This document shows, one piece after another, positions 38,748 through 49,157 of a stretch of DNA of 64,000 nucleotides. Where the stretch lies: positions 2,790,001-2,854,000 of the forward strand of contig OZ251225.1 in assembly GCA_965240325.2 (NCBI GenBank). Direction: 5' to 3'. Position 1 is the stretch's first letter; each line of letters begins with the position of its first letter. Below the pieces are notes generated by a model. The model did not search any database, was not told the DNA's origin, and was given only the letters and a program-made list of their open reading frames with translations. The stretch comes from Rebecca billardiae RCC1528. Its lineage: Eukaryota > Haptophyta. A program made the position numbers and the translations under genes.

Positions 38748-40125
38748 GCCTTCGACCGCCTCCGTGCGACCTCGCGAAGGTCGTTTTCATTTTCGGTACG
38801 CCCGGTTTCTATGACCGGACTGGCAGGGGTCAACCGAAGCCGGAGCCACGACGGCCCGCATTCAGATTGCCTCAGTAGTGACTAGTCACTTAATGGCATT
38901 TCAGTCACGGAGTACAGGCTGTGGCTCCGTGACAGTGACGTTACACTTACAATCAGCATATGATTTTCATCATCATGTCAATCATGATCATGAGTGGTAA
39001 ACATGACTTATGAGTCTGACTAGCTACAGACTAGCCAGTTACGCAGATTACATAAATAATAAACCAAAAATGGTCATATAATAGGCGACAGTCCTGTGTG
39101 CGAATCAAGCCTCGACGGGCGTCGGCCAACCCGTCGGCCACAGGATGCCCACTTTTGCCCGTTCATCGGCCAGTGGCCGACTACGACGAATAAATATGAA
39201 TAAATGAATACATATATACATATATATATTCATTCATCCCTTTTTATTTTTCGGCAAAAGATTATTCACCACTCGGGCAGAACGTATGGTACCCCAACGA
39301 GGTCGGCTTGAGTCTTGACTCTGTCTGGGCATGATCTCGTCGCAGAAGCTGCTTGCAGCCGACTACTGTGCTGCGGCAGCCACCGCTCGTCCGCTCGCCG
39401 CGAGGCTGCCGCAGTCGCCGCGTCGGCAGACGTGGTCTGCGTGAGACGATGCCGCAGCGCTGCTGGCAGTGCAAGCGCGAGCCGTGGCAGAAGTAGGGGT
39501 CGTGGGCGCGGGCGTGGGCGCGGTCGCGGGCGCGGGTGCGGCCGCTGACTCGCCCTCGGAGTCTCGCCGGGCTCGCCGCCTGCTGCACCTCGCGTCCTTC
39601 ACTCGCCGGGCCGGCGCGCAGAATCGGCAAATACATCGCAATAGACATAGTCGCCTGTAACTGATATAGTATATCAGATTAACACACACAGGCACACACG
39701 TGTACACACCTGCCAAGCTCGGTCGAGACCGCCACTGGGGCTCAACAAGTCCACCAGTTGGGTCGGCCGAGCCCCGGGGCCGCCCTCTCGAACTACGACC
39801 GTGCAGAGTCGGACAGTGCTGCAGCCCGCGCGGCGTGCTCACGCGGCCATCACGCGCCAGCCGCCGTGGCCGTGCCGTCCGGCGCGGCCTACGAGTACGG
39901 CGGTCCGGCCGCCGGACGGCCATCGGCATCGGCCAATACCCATCGGCCAGAGATGGATGGTCGACCGCCAACCATCGGCCATGGCCGCCTAGCGGCCAAT
40001 ATCATCGGTCATCATGGCCGGCCTAATAATATAGGCGGCCTTGATTCGCACATAGGGCGACACTCTAGCTGAATAAACGGAGGCCCGTAGTCATCGACGA
40101 CCGCCCCGGCCTCCAGGCTGCCACG
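38748..40125. other. Intergenic region, AT-rich with simple repeats
   Basis: Includes AT-rich DNA with an ACATATATA run (39205-39235), a (GGGCGC)n-like low-complexity stretch at 39505-39545, and many scattered ATCGGCCA/GGCCGA words at 39110-39185 and 39880-40025. Open frames here are low-complexity Arg/Ala artefacts. The GC patch at 39300-39640 might hide a short gene but nothing supports it. Confidence 0.45.
38820..38849 (+). repeat. Inverted repeat, right arm
   Basis: Begins CTGGCAGGGGTCAACCGAAG. It is the inverted partner of 37616-37645. Confidence 0.7.
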
Positions 40126-40986
40126 CTAGCGTTGCCTCCGGTTCTCAGATGATCGGTCGGATGCGCGTGTGCTCCCACTCCCAGCCGAGCCCGTGCCGGG
40201 CATCGAAGAGCCGTCTCTGAGTCCTGGAAGCTGTCCTTGCACCGTAGGCGGCTCCGGGGTGACGTCGACCGCGTCGGACGAGGATGGTTGAGTTGCGGTC
40301 TTAGAGAGCCCGAGCTTCTTTGCCAGCTCCGAATCGCTCGCGAACGTCTCGATGAACCACGCGATCGTCGCCACCGGGATGATGTCGGTCCCCGGGAGCG
40401 CCTCCTTCACAAAGTCCACGCCGGCCACGGGGTTGGAGCTGAAGAGCGAGCGCAAGAGCACGGCACTGGTCGGTGCCCACACGGCGTCGCCCACGTCGCC
40501 AATAAATGGGAGGAAGTAGCTCGCGTCACCCCCGAGGTCGATGATGATGCAGGGGATGAGCTTGAGCCATTGCTCTGGCGCAACTGTGGTCACCGGGGGC
40601 GGATCGAAAGCATCTGCGGCACCTGTCCGGCCTGCACGGCCCGTGGCCCGTGGCGGTGGTGTTGGCGGTGGGAGCACGCGATCACGAGCCTCGATCATGG
40701 CGCGGGATAGCCCTCGCCACGCGAGCGTTGCAAGGATATTGGCCCCGATGAAGGCGGCGGCTCGATTGACCACCATCTGTGCCGCCTGGTCCCACGTGTC
40801 CCGGATGGTCTGCACGTCAAAGAGCGTCGCGCGAACGTCTGAGACGGGGGCAAGCGGTGCTCGTCGCAGCGGCATGCGGATAGCTGGCCGCATCGGCAGT
40901 CCTGGCGGAGACCAGCCCCGGGCAGACCCCACCACGCACATGGCAGCGAGGGCAAGCGCCATCCCGCGCGGGCCCGCCGCCATCAT
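40126..40986 (-). CDS. Plastid-type integral membrane protein, conserved, function unknown
   Basis: Intronless, 286 residues from the ATG at 40986. The leader is a signal peptide (MALALAAMCVVGSARG) directly followed by WSPPGLPMRPAIRMPLRR, a Ser/Pro/Arg-rich stretch without acids: a bipartite signal-plus-transit peptide as used for complex plastids. The core at residues ~130-215 reads WLKLIPCIIIDLGGDASYFL, PFIGDVGDAVWAPTSAVLLR, SLFSSNPVAGVDFVKEALPG, TDIIPVATIAWFIE. This resembles a conserved chloroplast protein of plants and algae with the pattern IDxxG...PxxG...D.VWAP.SA....L+.SN......EE.LP..D.+P.ATI.W (recalled, not searched). About three membrane helices are likely. The C-terminus is Ser/Pro-rich. 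It is divergently paired with the acyl-CoA synthetase. Confidence 0.72.
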   Translation of the reverse strand: MMAAGPRGMALALAAMCVVGSARGWSPPGLPMRPAIRMPLRRAPLAPVSDVRATLFDVQTIRDTWDQAAQMVVNRAAAFIGANILATLAWRGLSRAMIEARDRVLPPPTPPPRATGRAGRTGAADAFDPPPVTTVAPEQWLKLIPCIIIDLGGDASYFLPFIGDVGDAVWAPTSAVLLRSLFSSNPVAGVDFVKEALPGTDIIPVATIAWFIETFASDSELAKKLGLSKTATQPSSSDAVDVTPEPPTVQGQLPGLRDGSSMPGTGSAGSGSTRASDRSSENRRQR

Positions 40987-41260
40987 AACGTGATGACGTG
41001 TCGCCGCCTCACCAGCGCGTTCCGTGCGTCCGGAAGGTTCGGCTTGCGGTGACGAGACCGCGGAACGCAAGGCCGAAGCTCGGACTGCGGCGGGCCTGCT
41101 TTGAAACGCTAACGGCTCAGATTGATGATGTGATTGGATGCGGGTACATTCCTCGATTGCAAATAGGACCGAGCGCTTCCGCGCGCGCATCCGCCGACCC
41201 ACACTGCGGCGCCTCGCGAGCAGCAGCAGCACCCCGAGCTAGACTTCCGCCCGCGGGACG
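40987..41260. promoter_or_regulatory. Shared divergent promoter region (plastid membrane protein / acyl-CoA synthetase)
   Basis: 274 bp between opposed ATGs; no recognised motif. Confidence 0.45.
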
Positions 41261-43806
41261 ATGGCACCGCCGAAGAAGCAGTACGGCGTGGTGGACGCGA
41301 ATGGCGTTCTCTGGAAGGCAACCAGCGTTGGGAAGTTCGCCACCGTCCCAGCGCCGGGCGTAACCACCATCTGGGAGTCGCTCGTCGACTCGGCGAAGAA
41401 GCACGCCTCGAAGGATGCGGTGGGCTGGCGCCCGGTCGTGTCGCGCGAGATGGAGGCGGGCGAGGGCGGCAAGCAGTTCGAGAAACTGACGCTTGGGCCC
41501 TACGAATACCTCACCTACTCGCAGTACTTCAAGGAGATCGAGGCGTTCGCGAGCTCGCTCATCGAGCGCACCGGCCTGCGCCCGAAGGACAAGATGGTCA
41601 TCTTCGCCGAGACGCAGAAGGAGTGGATGATCGCGGCGTACGCGGCGTGGCGGCACAACGTGACGGTCGTGACGATCTACGCGACGCTCGGCGAGGAGGG
41701 CGCCATGCACGGCATCCAGCAGACCAGTGCGGCCGTCGTCGTCGCTGATGCGAAGCTGCTCAAGGTGAGAGCCGCGCTTGAATGCGCACGCTCACGAGCC
41801 ACGCGGCCAGCGGTCGGAGCGCGAGCCGCGAGGCGGGCAGAGAGCCCCCGCGTGCGGGTCGCGTGGGCTGCCGCGTCTCTCTCCGCTCCGCTCGCGCCCG
41901 TGCCCCTGCACGCCCTCTGCCTGACCGCCGCCACCCGCGCGCCGCCGCTCCGTCCCGCCGGGCGCGGCTCGTCGTGTGCACCCTCCCCACCGCCAGGTGC
42001 TGGGCGGCGTGGCCGGCAAGTGCAAGTCGCTCAAGCACGTGGTGACGATCACGCCGGGCGCGACGGAGGCGAAGCTGACGGCGGCCGGGATCAAGCAGCA
42101 CGACATGGCCGAGATGCTCAAGGAGGGCGCCGCCAAGCCGGTCATCGATCCGTCGCCGCCCACGCCGACCGACATCGCGGTGGTCATGTACACATCGGGC
42201 ACGACCGGTCTGCCCAAGGGCGTGGTGATCTCGCACGCCAACGTGATCGCGCTGGTGGCAGGCACGCTCTCGAGCGGCTCGATCCTGAAGAGCGACATCG
42301 AGCCCCTGAGCGAGAAGGTGCGCGTCGCGCGCGCGCGCTCGCGCGCGTCGGAGCCCGCGCAGCGCTCGCGCAGCGCTCCGGCGCGCTCGGCCGTCGCGCC
42401 CGCGCGGCTCGAGCCAACCTACTGCCCTCCCCGCGCGCCCGCCTGCCTGGCCGTCGGTCTCAGGACGTCTACCTGGCGTACCTGCCGCTCGCGCACATCA
42501 TGGAGCTCGCGGTCGAGGTGACCCTCTACTACCAGGGCCTCCTGCTCGGCTACGGCACGCCGCACACGCTCACGCCCACCAGCGTGAAGATGAAGCAGAC
42601 GACGCCGCCGCAGCAGGGCGACGCGATGGCGCTCCGGCCGACACTGATGGTGTTCGCGCCCGCCGTGCTCGACCGCGTGTACTCGGGCGTGAAGGCGAAG
42701 GTCGCGAAGGGCTCGGGGCTCAAGCAGACCCTCTTCAAGTGGGCCCTCGCCTCGGGCATCTCCAACTACGAGGCGGGCGGCGTGGGCGCGTGGTTCCTGT
42801 ATGACAAGGTGGTGTTCGCCAACGTGCAGGCGCTGCTCGGCGGGCGCGTGCGCGGCATGCTGGCGGGCTCGGCGCCGCTCTCGGCCGACGTGCAGAAGTT
42901 CGTGCAGTCGTGCTTCAACGCGCCGCTGCGGCAGGGCTACGGGCTCACGGAGACATGTGCCGCGACCACCCTCGCCACGATGGCGGACAACACCACCGGG
43001 CAGGTCGGACCGCCGCAGGAGTCGGCGTGCATCCGGCTGCGCGACTGGGCGGAGGGCAACTACCGCACCTCGGACAAGGACGACCCGGCGATCGGGATGC
43101 CGCGCGGCGAGATCCTGATCGGCGGGCCGGCGGTGTGCCAGGGGTACTGGATCGACCCGAACCACCCGGACAAGGAGGTGGACAAGAAGAACAAGGAGGA
43201 CTTCGTCACGCTCGACGGCATCCGCTACTTCTGCACTGGCGACATCGGCCAGATCACGCCCGCGGGCCAGGTGCAGATCATCGACCGCAAGAAGGACCTC
43301 GTCAAGCTGCAGATGGGCGAGTACGTCGCGCTGTCCAAGGTGGAGAATGTGCTCAAAAACTCGAAGTACACGCAGATCCCGCTCGTGTACGCCGAGTCCA
43401 CCAAGTCGTACTGCATCTGCCTCATCTGCCCGCAGGTGTGCGCCGCGCGTGCGCACAACGGCCGCGCGGGCGCGCCGCGTGCCTCACCCGACACCCGTCC
43501 TCCATCGGCTGTCGCCGCGCCCGGGCGCAGGCGGTCAACATCAAGAAGCTCGCCAAGGAGAAGGGCCTGGAGACCGACGACCTCAAGACCTTGTACGCCT
43601 CGCCCGCGATCCAGGAGGAGGTCCTCGCCGACATCAAGGCGGTGTGCAAGGCGGGCAAGCTCGCGGCCTTCGAGACGCCGAGCAAGGTGGTGCTCATCGA
43701 CGACGAGTGGTCGGTCGAGAACGAGATGCTCACGACCACGATGAAGGTGAAGCGCAAGCCGATCGCCGACAAGCACATGGCCCAGATCAAGGCAGTGTAC
43801 AAGTAA
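41261..43806 (+). CDS. Long-chain acyl-CoA synthetase
   Basis: Four exons (41261-41764, 41997-42317, 42464-43435, 43531-43806), all introns phase 0: 232 nt GTGAGA...CAG, 146 nt GTGCGC...CAG, 95 nt GTGTGC...CAG. The product is 690 residues, the normal size for eukaryotic LACS. Landmarks in order: LTYSQYFKEIEAFASSL, IFAETQKEWMIAAYAAW, the AMP-binding P-loop YTSGTTGLPKGV (residue ~233), YLPLAHIMELAVE, GSAPLSADVQKFVQSCF, RQGYGLTETCA, YFCTGDIGQITPAGQVQIID, RKKDLVKLQMGEYVALSKVE. It activates long-chain fatty acids to acyl-CoA with ATP for lipid synthesis or beta-oxidation. No signal or transit peptide is seen, so it is likely cytosolic-face, ER- or peroxisome-linked. Introns 1 and 2 carry no in-frame stop in some frames, so naive translation yields a false 827-residue product. 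Confidence 0.94.
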
Positions 43807-44136
43807 ATGCGCCGTGAATGGTGAGTCCTGGGAAGTCCCGTGCACCGCCGACTCCGAGCCTGACCAAGCAAGGTCTCGCGCTGCAATTCACGCGAATCAT
43901 CGCGATGGCACCGGCTTAATTGATTGATGAGTGAGCTCGACCAGGCGTGGCGGCCTGATGGTCGTCAGCCCCGGGGCCCGCGCCGCGTCGATGCCACATG
44001 CTTGCGTTATTAAAATATGCCGCCGGTCACATAAGTCAGCCGCATTCTGGCTCTGCAGTCCGTGCTCGTCGTAACTATTTACCAACTTAACCGGACAGTC
44101 TAATTTACCCGACGTACTGCTTAAGTATAACTACTG

Positions 44137-44137
<1 letters not shown>

Positions 44138-44210
<73 letters not shown>
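44138..44210. repeat. (TA)n microsatellite
   Basis: About 36 uninterrupted TA units, the longest dinucleotide tract in the window. Confidence 0.97.
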
Positions 44211-44216
<6 letters not shown>

Positions 44217-44894
44217 TACTAAGTTAGTCTACTAGCGCAGTCTAACGAAAGGCACTATACAGTAGAGCTCTGTCTCGGCGCACTAGCTATGGCTCTCCGC
44301 AGTGCGAGCGGCAGCGCCGGCAGCTGACGAGCCGCGGTGACTCCGTCTGTCCGACCAACTGACGTCTACTGACACGGCGGTCTATAACTATTAACTACTG
44401 TCATACTTCGCGAGGAGCCTCACCCTCGGGCTCGGACTCGACTCGGTATCGTCCTGACTCCCGAGGCCATCTTGAAGCCATCGGAATAACGGTGACGTGA
44501 TGCGGACTCACGGCCTCGCCTCGGGCCAAGGGCAAGTAGCCGTACGCTGAGTCGCAGGCCGAGCCGCCGAGGTCCCGGACGAGGAGCGCATGACGATGTT
44601 ACTGCGCTAGCTACAACTCATCACACACAGTGTGTAAGTAATATGTTGCTGCGGCAGCGGAACCGGAATCATGCGGATCCACTGCTGCTAGTCGTCGGAT
44701 GATATATGCCACAATTTATGATATGACCGCGTTCCGCGGTCCTTTTCTGCATAGAATCAACGCAGTTGGGGGCCCGCGGTGGCCGTGCAATCGCGGCTCT
44801 CCGCCGTAGTGGCAGTTCGCCAGTTGAAGTCGGTTCTGAGATGACTGAAGCTACAGTATATTAGTCCGACCGTCGCCCTGCCTGCGCGACCGCG

Positions 44895-44947
44895 AGACTC
44901 ATTCACACTTCACACAATCGTAAGACTCATTCACACTTCACACAATC
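44895..44947. repeat. 28-bp period tandem duplication
   Basis: AGACTCATTCACACTTCACA plus CAATC occurs twice with a 3-bp spacer. Confidence 0.9.
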
Positions 44948-45009
44948 ACAGCAGCGGACCTGAGACCGCACCCGGCACCGGTCGTCAAATCGGACGTCCG
45001 TCTGACAAC

Positions 45010-45155
45010 TAGCTGCCAAATGTCCAACTGGCTGATCAGCTCGGATCCGACCCGTCCGCGATCGTGCCATCGGCATCGGAATTACTACTAGTAGCTGCCA
45101 AACTGTGTCCAACTCTGGCTGATCAGCTCGGATCCGACCCGTCCGCGATCGTGCC
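45010..45155. repeat. ~60-bp imperfect tandem duplication
   Basis: Copies at 45010-45068 and 45092-45155 share TAGCTGCCAAA at the start and the perfect core GGCTGATCAGCTCGGATCCG continuing to CGATCGTGCC; a few inserted bases separate them. Confidence 0.9.
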
Positions 45156-46277
45156 GAGTGAGTCGTGCCGCGGAGCTCGGAGTACTGAAGGAGTCGGGTG
45201 TGACAGCAGGGTGCTTTAGCGCTGCGGCCCGTGCCAGCCAACGACCAGACGTACTCTGGCCACTTGACCCGTTGCACGGGTGAGTGACCGTACGCCCTGC
45301 CTAGTGCCTACCGCGCGCGCCGCGCGACCGGCGACTCGGGGTGATGGAGAGCGGATGGCGACAGCAGCAGCAGTCCTCATGAAGACGATGAAACTGGCGG
45401 CACGGGTGCACGAGGTGGCAGGCGAAAGCGCGCCGACGAGACCGCATTTGACACACCTGAGCCGCACGCGCGTGCCGTCGCCGAGCCGGCGAGCGCTGCA
45501 AACGCGCAACCGTACCGCGCGCGCCACGACGGCGCGGCACTAGCTGATGCAGGCCGTACTGCCGGCACTGCTTCTGCGATCATGCGCCACGGTCGCAGCT
45601 GACTGCGTGAGCAGCAAGCGGGAGGCGGGTCCGGAGGCACGTGCAGGCGCCGTCCCGCATATCCGCCATCGCCCATCGTGCCGGGGCACGTCACCTCCGA
45701 CGATCCGGATGTGGCCCAGTCCGGACGTCACGCGATCCGGGAAGACGAGTACGATTCGCTCGTAACGAACCGTTACACTAATGTCACGTCCAGCTGACGT
45801 CCAGATCGCACTTTACTTAAGGGAATCAGCTGGGCGCGCTTTTTTTTGGCCTGATAGACCTCTCAATGCGATCTCAAAAACTCGAAACTCGGTCTCCGCC
45901 AGCCCTAAAAATCGCCCCCCGTCCCTTTTTTTCCGCCGCCCCCCGTCCCTTTTTTCTTGATCAAAGATCTTTTTGAAACGTGGTTCGGGCCCGCTGGTGC
46001 GGGCTCCACGCTGCGCGCTCCGCCCTGCACCGCGGGCCATGATGGTAACATACTGATATAATAATATATATATATGTCTGCTCACTGCTGTGTCGACGTC
46101 GTGACGCTTCAGCACGAGCAGTCTCACTAGATAAATCGAGCAGCTTAGCTAGTAGCCGAAAGTCTGCTGCTCACCACTCTTAGAGACTCGGTAGGCGTCT
46201 AGCAGTAGCTCCGACGAACGACTCGGACCGCGATCTGAGGCTCGGCTCGCAGGATGCGAGTCACAGCAGCTGCGAGC

Positions 46278-47401
46278 TTAACTTCCGTCCACGCCATTGC
46301 CCGACGACGTGGACGAGTCACCTACACTGTAGCGGACGTACCCTGCAACACGCAGCTTCACCCCCAACTCGCGAGCTTTCGCCGCCACGAGCTTGTCCAC
46401 GCGCCCCTTCTGCTCAAGGACAAACTCCTGCTCGAGCAGCACTGTCTCGCTGCACCACTTGGCCAGCTTGCCTTCGACAATCTTGTCGAGAACGTTCGGC
46501 GGCTTCTTGGAGTCGGCGAGCTGCGCTCGAAACACGGCGGACTCCTCGGCGATCTTCTCGGCTGGGATCGACGCGCGGTCGAGGTACACCGGCGACGCGG
46601 CTACCACGTGCATCGCAAGCTGCTGGCCGAGCTCGGCGACGGCGGGGCGCGCACCCTCGCTCAGCCCTCCCTCTGCCTCCAATGCCACCGCTGCGGCAAT
46701 GCGCCCCAGGTTTGGCGTGTACACGTTGTGCACGTAGTGCGCGACGTGGCCCGACGGGGCGCGGAGGAGGGCACCGCGCCGCAGCAAGATGTTCTCGCCT
46801 GCGTGCGATGGGGCGCACGGGAGCGCACGGGAGCGCCAGCCTGAGTGACCGAGCGCGCAGGCGCATGCACAGTGGGCCAAGCTTTGCGCGCACCAAGGGT
46901 TGTGATCCCATCCACGATAGCATCATTCACCGTGGTGGCCGTGGCCGAGGATGGCTCGCTGATGCGCTCTCCCAGCACCTTCTCCACCTCGAGTGGGACC
47001 GCTGTCGCCGCCTCATCTCCCGCGGGCGCCAGTCGCAGCGCAGCCGCCGCGATTGCGTGCGCGAGTGTGTGGAACGTCTCGTTGCGGGCGACGAAGTCCG
47101 TCTCCGAGTTGAGCTCGATCAGCGCGACACAGTCGCTCGACGAGGATGGGCACACGCCGACCACACCCTCGTTCGCCCCTCGACTCGCCTTCTTCTGCGC
47201 AGTCGCCACGCCGCTCTTCCGAAGCCAGCCCGCGGCTGCGTCGAGGTCGCCTCCCTCCGCCTCAAGTGCCTGCTTGCACTTGTTGATCGGCGCGCCGGTG
47301 CGCTGACGCAGCTGCTTCACGAGGTCTGCGCTCACCTTGCCGGAGAGCCCGCGGATGAGGCCCAGCCGGAGCGCATGGGCAGGGCGGCTCACGAGCAGCA
47401 T
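46278..47401 (-). CDS. TSFM: Elongation factor Ts, mitochondrial type
   Basis: Two exons, 47401-46894 and 46798-46278 (95-nt intron GTGCGC...CAG, phase 1), give 342 residues. The ATG at 47401 starts an Arg/Leu-rich, acid-poor presequence (MLLVSRPAHALRLGLIRGLS) typical for mitochondria. The UBA-like N domain follows (LVKQLRQRTGAPINKCKQAL, GGDLDAAAGWLRKSG). The EF-Tu-contacting signature is present as LNSETDFVARNETF. The core subdomains include ILLRRGALLRAP, VAELGQQLAMHVVAASPVYL and a C-terminal EGKLAKWCSETVLLEQEFV helix. It is the nucleotide exchange factor for organellar EF-Tu. A plastid location is less likely given the presequence and the lack of a signal peptide. Confidence 0.92.
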
Positions 47402-47501
47402 ACGTACGGCGGCCACGTCGATTCGGTCGCGATCGTCGCGCGATTTCTTCCGCTCACATGAACGGAACCCCCTTGCTCACATCCCCCGTGTCCGCCCGGC
47501 C
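47402..47501. promoter_or_regulatory. Shared divergent promoter region, 100 bp (EF-Ts / secreted protein)
   Basis: Just 100 bp separate the ATGs, so both core promoters must overlap. No motif was recognised. Confidence 0.45.
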
Positions 47502-49157
47502 ATGGCCCTCAGGCTCGGGCTTGCTGTGCTGGCGAGCTCAGCCAGCGCGGCAACGCCGCCCGACTGGGTGCCAGGCTACATGTTTGGCATACCCGCGCTC
47601 ACCGACGGCGAGCTAAGGCTGAAAACGCCCACGCTGTGCGATCGCGCCGAGGGCGGCGCGCATCCCGGCACGTGCGCGGCGCCGCGCGTGATCCCCACGC
47701 TTGGCCCCCCTATCGAGCCGTGGCCGCCCACCCCCGAGCTGCGAATCGACCAGTTCAATGCGGCAGTGGCCCGGCTACTCCCTGCCGAGGCGCATCAGCT
47801 TGGCGTGCCCCGCGCGCAGTACATCATGGTTTTCAACGAGCGCGGCTACAGCGAGTGCTCACGAGCCTACCGCGGCCCTAGCCGCAGCCGCAAGCGTTCG
47901 AGCGACCCGACGGACTTGAACCGCCCCACTGTATACGTTGGCGTCGCACTACTCAGCGGCTCGATGCAGGAGCTCGCGCGCGGTCCGGTGGAGCCCATAG
48001 CTGCTTGTGATCATCTCTTGGACTGCCGGCTGCTCCGTGAGCCGTCTGAGCCACATTGGAGAGTTGGCAACGGCCTGGGCGGGACGGGCGCGCTCTGGGC
48101 GTCGTGCCTGTGCAAGAAAAGATCCGTTGTCAACGGCCGCATGCAGAACGCCAACGCGGTGGGGCCGCTGTTCCTCGAGTGCGCGAGCACCGCCCAGCCC
48201 GAGCCTGGCGCTGGCACCGCAAGCCAGCCCTCCTCCTCGCCGGGTCCGTGCGGCCTGCGCGCGCGGCTCCTCTCGGACAGCCTGGGCGGGTACGTGAACG
48301 CTTCGATGGCGCAGGGCAAAGCCCTCGGCGTGTCCGCAACTCCTCACGAGCGGAACACCCTGCCCTTCTGGTACGGCGAACGGCTGCACATTCTCTGGGG
48401 CCTGAGGGGGAAGCCCAGGTCTGGATACGTGATGAGCGTGGTCGCGGTGAACGCCAGCCTGGGCGAGGCCACGACCGCCGAGGGTGGCCGGGGCTTCCGT
48501 GCGCTCCGATCCGCAGACATGCCACCGAACCGCGTCCTCCCGCTCGTGCGGCCCGAGCAGCTCGCACCCCCGACGAGCCACGCGCGCGCGCCGGCGCACG
48601 ACCCGGTGCGGGCGCCCCTGATGAGCCCCTGGATGGATCGGATGCACCTCTCGGCGGGGCCGCTCCTGCTGCCGCGCACGAACGAGCTGCTGCTGCTGGC
48701 GCACGTGCATAACAGGGAGGGCACCAGCTCGGCGGTGACGCTGGGCCCGGCAGCGGCCGCGGAGGACCCCTCGGCACTGGCGCGCGCACTCCTTGCTAAC
48801 GGAACCACCAGATTCACCCACCACTACACGCAGATGATGCTCGTGCTCGACGCGCAGCCGCCCTTCACCTTGCGACGGCTCGGCCCGGAGTGGTGCTTCC
48901 CCGCGCTCAGCTCGTCGTCCGCGGCTCACCCCGACTGCGAGAGCATCCAATTCGTATGCGGCATGGAGGCCGTGCACCCGCCTGTCGCAGAGCGCATGCG
49001 TTACGCACGCTCGGCGGGTGAGCGCTTTGACCGACCGTCACTGCGCTTTTCGTATGGCGTGAACGACTGCACGGTCGGGGTGGCAAGGGTGGCTCTGGAC
49101 GAGGTGGTCACAGGGCTGCGCCCGGTGGAGGCCTGGCAAGCCGCCCTCGCAGCGTGA
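47502..49157 (+). CDS. Secreted protein, possibly five-bladed beta-propeller glycosidase/phosphorylase-like
   Basis: Intronless, 551 residues. The ATG at 47502 opens a signal peptide (MALRLGLAVLASSASA). The body has many short beta-like strands with aromatic ends and about 12 Cys, e.g. YIMVFNERGYSECSRAYRG, LWASCLCKKRSVVNGRMQNA, NTLPFWYGERLHILWGLRGK, LHLSAGPLLLP-type strand, ELLLLAHVHNREG, THHYTQMMLVLDAQPPFTLR, SIQFVCGMEAVHPP, and LRFSYGVNDCTVGVARVALD near the C-terminus. The last motif (S-Y-G-x-x-D then small hydrophobics) is reminiscent of the final blade of GH43/GH130-type propellers. This is a weak, remembered resemblance. If right, it would act on extracellular or Golgi glycans. Otherwise it is a secreted orphan. 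Confidence 0.7.
   Translation: MALRLGLAVLASSASAATPPDWVPGYMFGIPALTDGELRLKTPTLCDRAEGGAHPGTCAAPRVIPTLGPPIEPWPPTPELRIDQFNAAVARLLPAEAHQLGVPRAQYIMVFNERGYSECSRAYRGPSRSRKRSSDPTDLNRPTVYVGVALLSGSMQELARGPVEPIAACDHLLDCRLLREPSEPHWRVGNGLGGTGALWASCLCKKRSVVNGRMQNANAVGPLFLECASTAQPEPGAGTASQPSSSPGPCGLRARLLSDSLGGYVNASMAQGKALGVSATPHERNTLPFWYGERLHILWGLRGKPRSGYVMSVVAVNASLGEATTAEGGRGFRALRSADMPPNRVLPLVRPEQLAPPTSHARAPAHDPVRAPLMSPWMDRMHLSAGPLLLPRTNELLLLAHVHNREGTSSAVTLGPAAAAEDPSALARALLANGTTRFTHHYTQMMLVLDAQPPFTLRRLGPEWCFPALSSSSAAHPDCESIQFVCGMEAVHPPVAERMRYARSAGERFDRPSLRFSYGVNDCTVGVARVALDEVVTGLRPVEAWQAALAA

Larger units (their letters stand above)
43807..46277. other. Large intergenic region with microsatellite and tandem duplications
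   Basis: Nearly 2.5 kb with no convincing gene. It contains a (TA)n tract, a 28-bp period duplication (44895-44947), a ~60-bp imperfect duplication (45010-45155), and two CCCCCCGTCCCTTTTTT-like blocks near 45915-45955. A GC patch at 45290-45700 is open in several frames on both strands (with Cys/Arg-rich readings), but no start, domain or splice pattern makes a case for a gene. Confidence 0.5.

Noticed and set aside
39262-40080. Possible minus-strand gene beginning MSIAMYLPILRAGP
   Set aside because: The frame becomes low-complexity Arg/Ala/Pro and lies over a GGGCGC-type repeat; no domain or splice support.
41261-43744. An uninterrupted 827-codon reading of the acyl-CoA synthetase gene
   Set aside because: It reads through introns 1 and 2 and in wrong frames between exons, losing the YTSGTTGLPKG motif. 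The four-exon model restores the whole family sequence.
45290-45760. GC patch with Cys/Arg-rich frames on the minus strand as a possible small gene
   Set aside because: All six frames are partly open, none has a family-like pattern or a convincing ATG, and no splice pair improves it.
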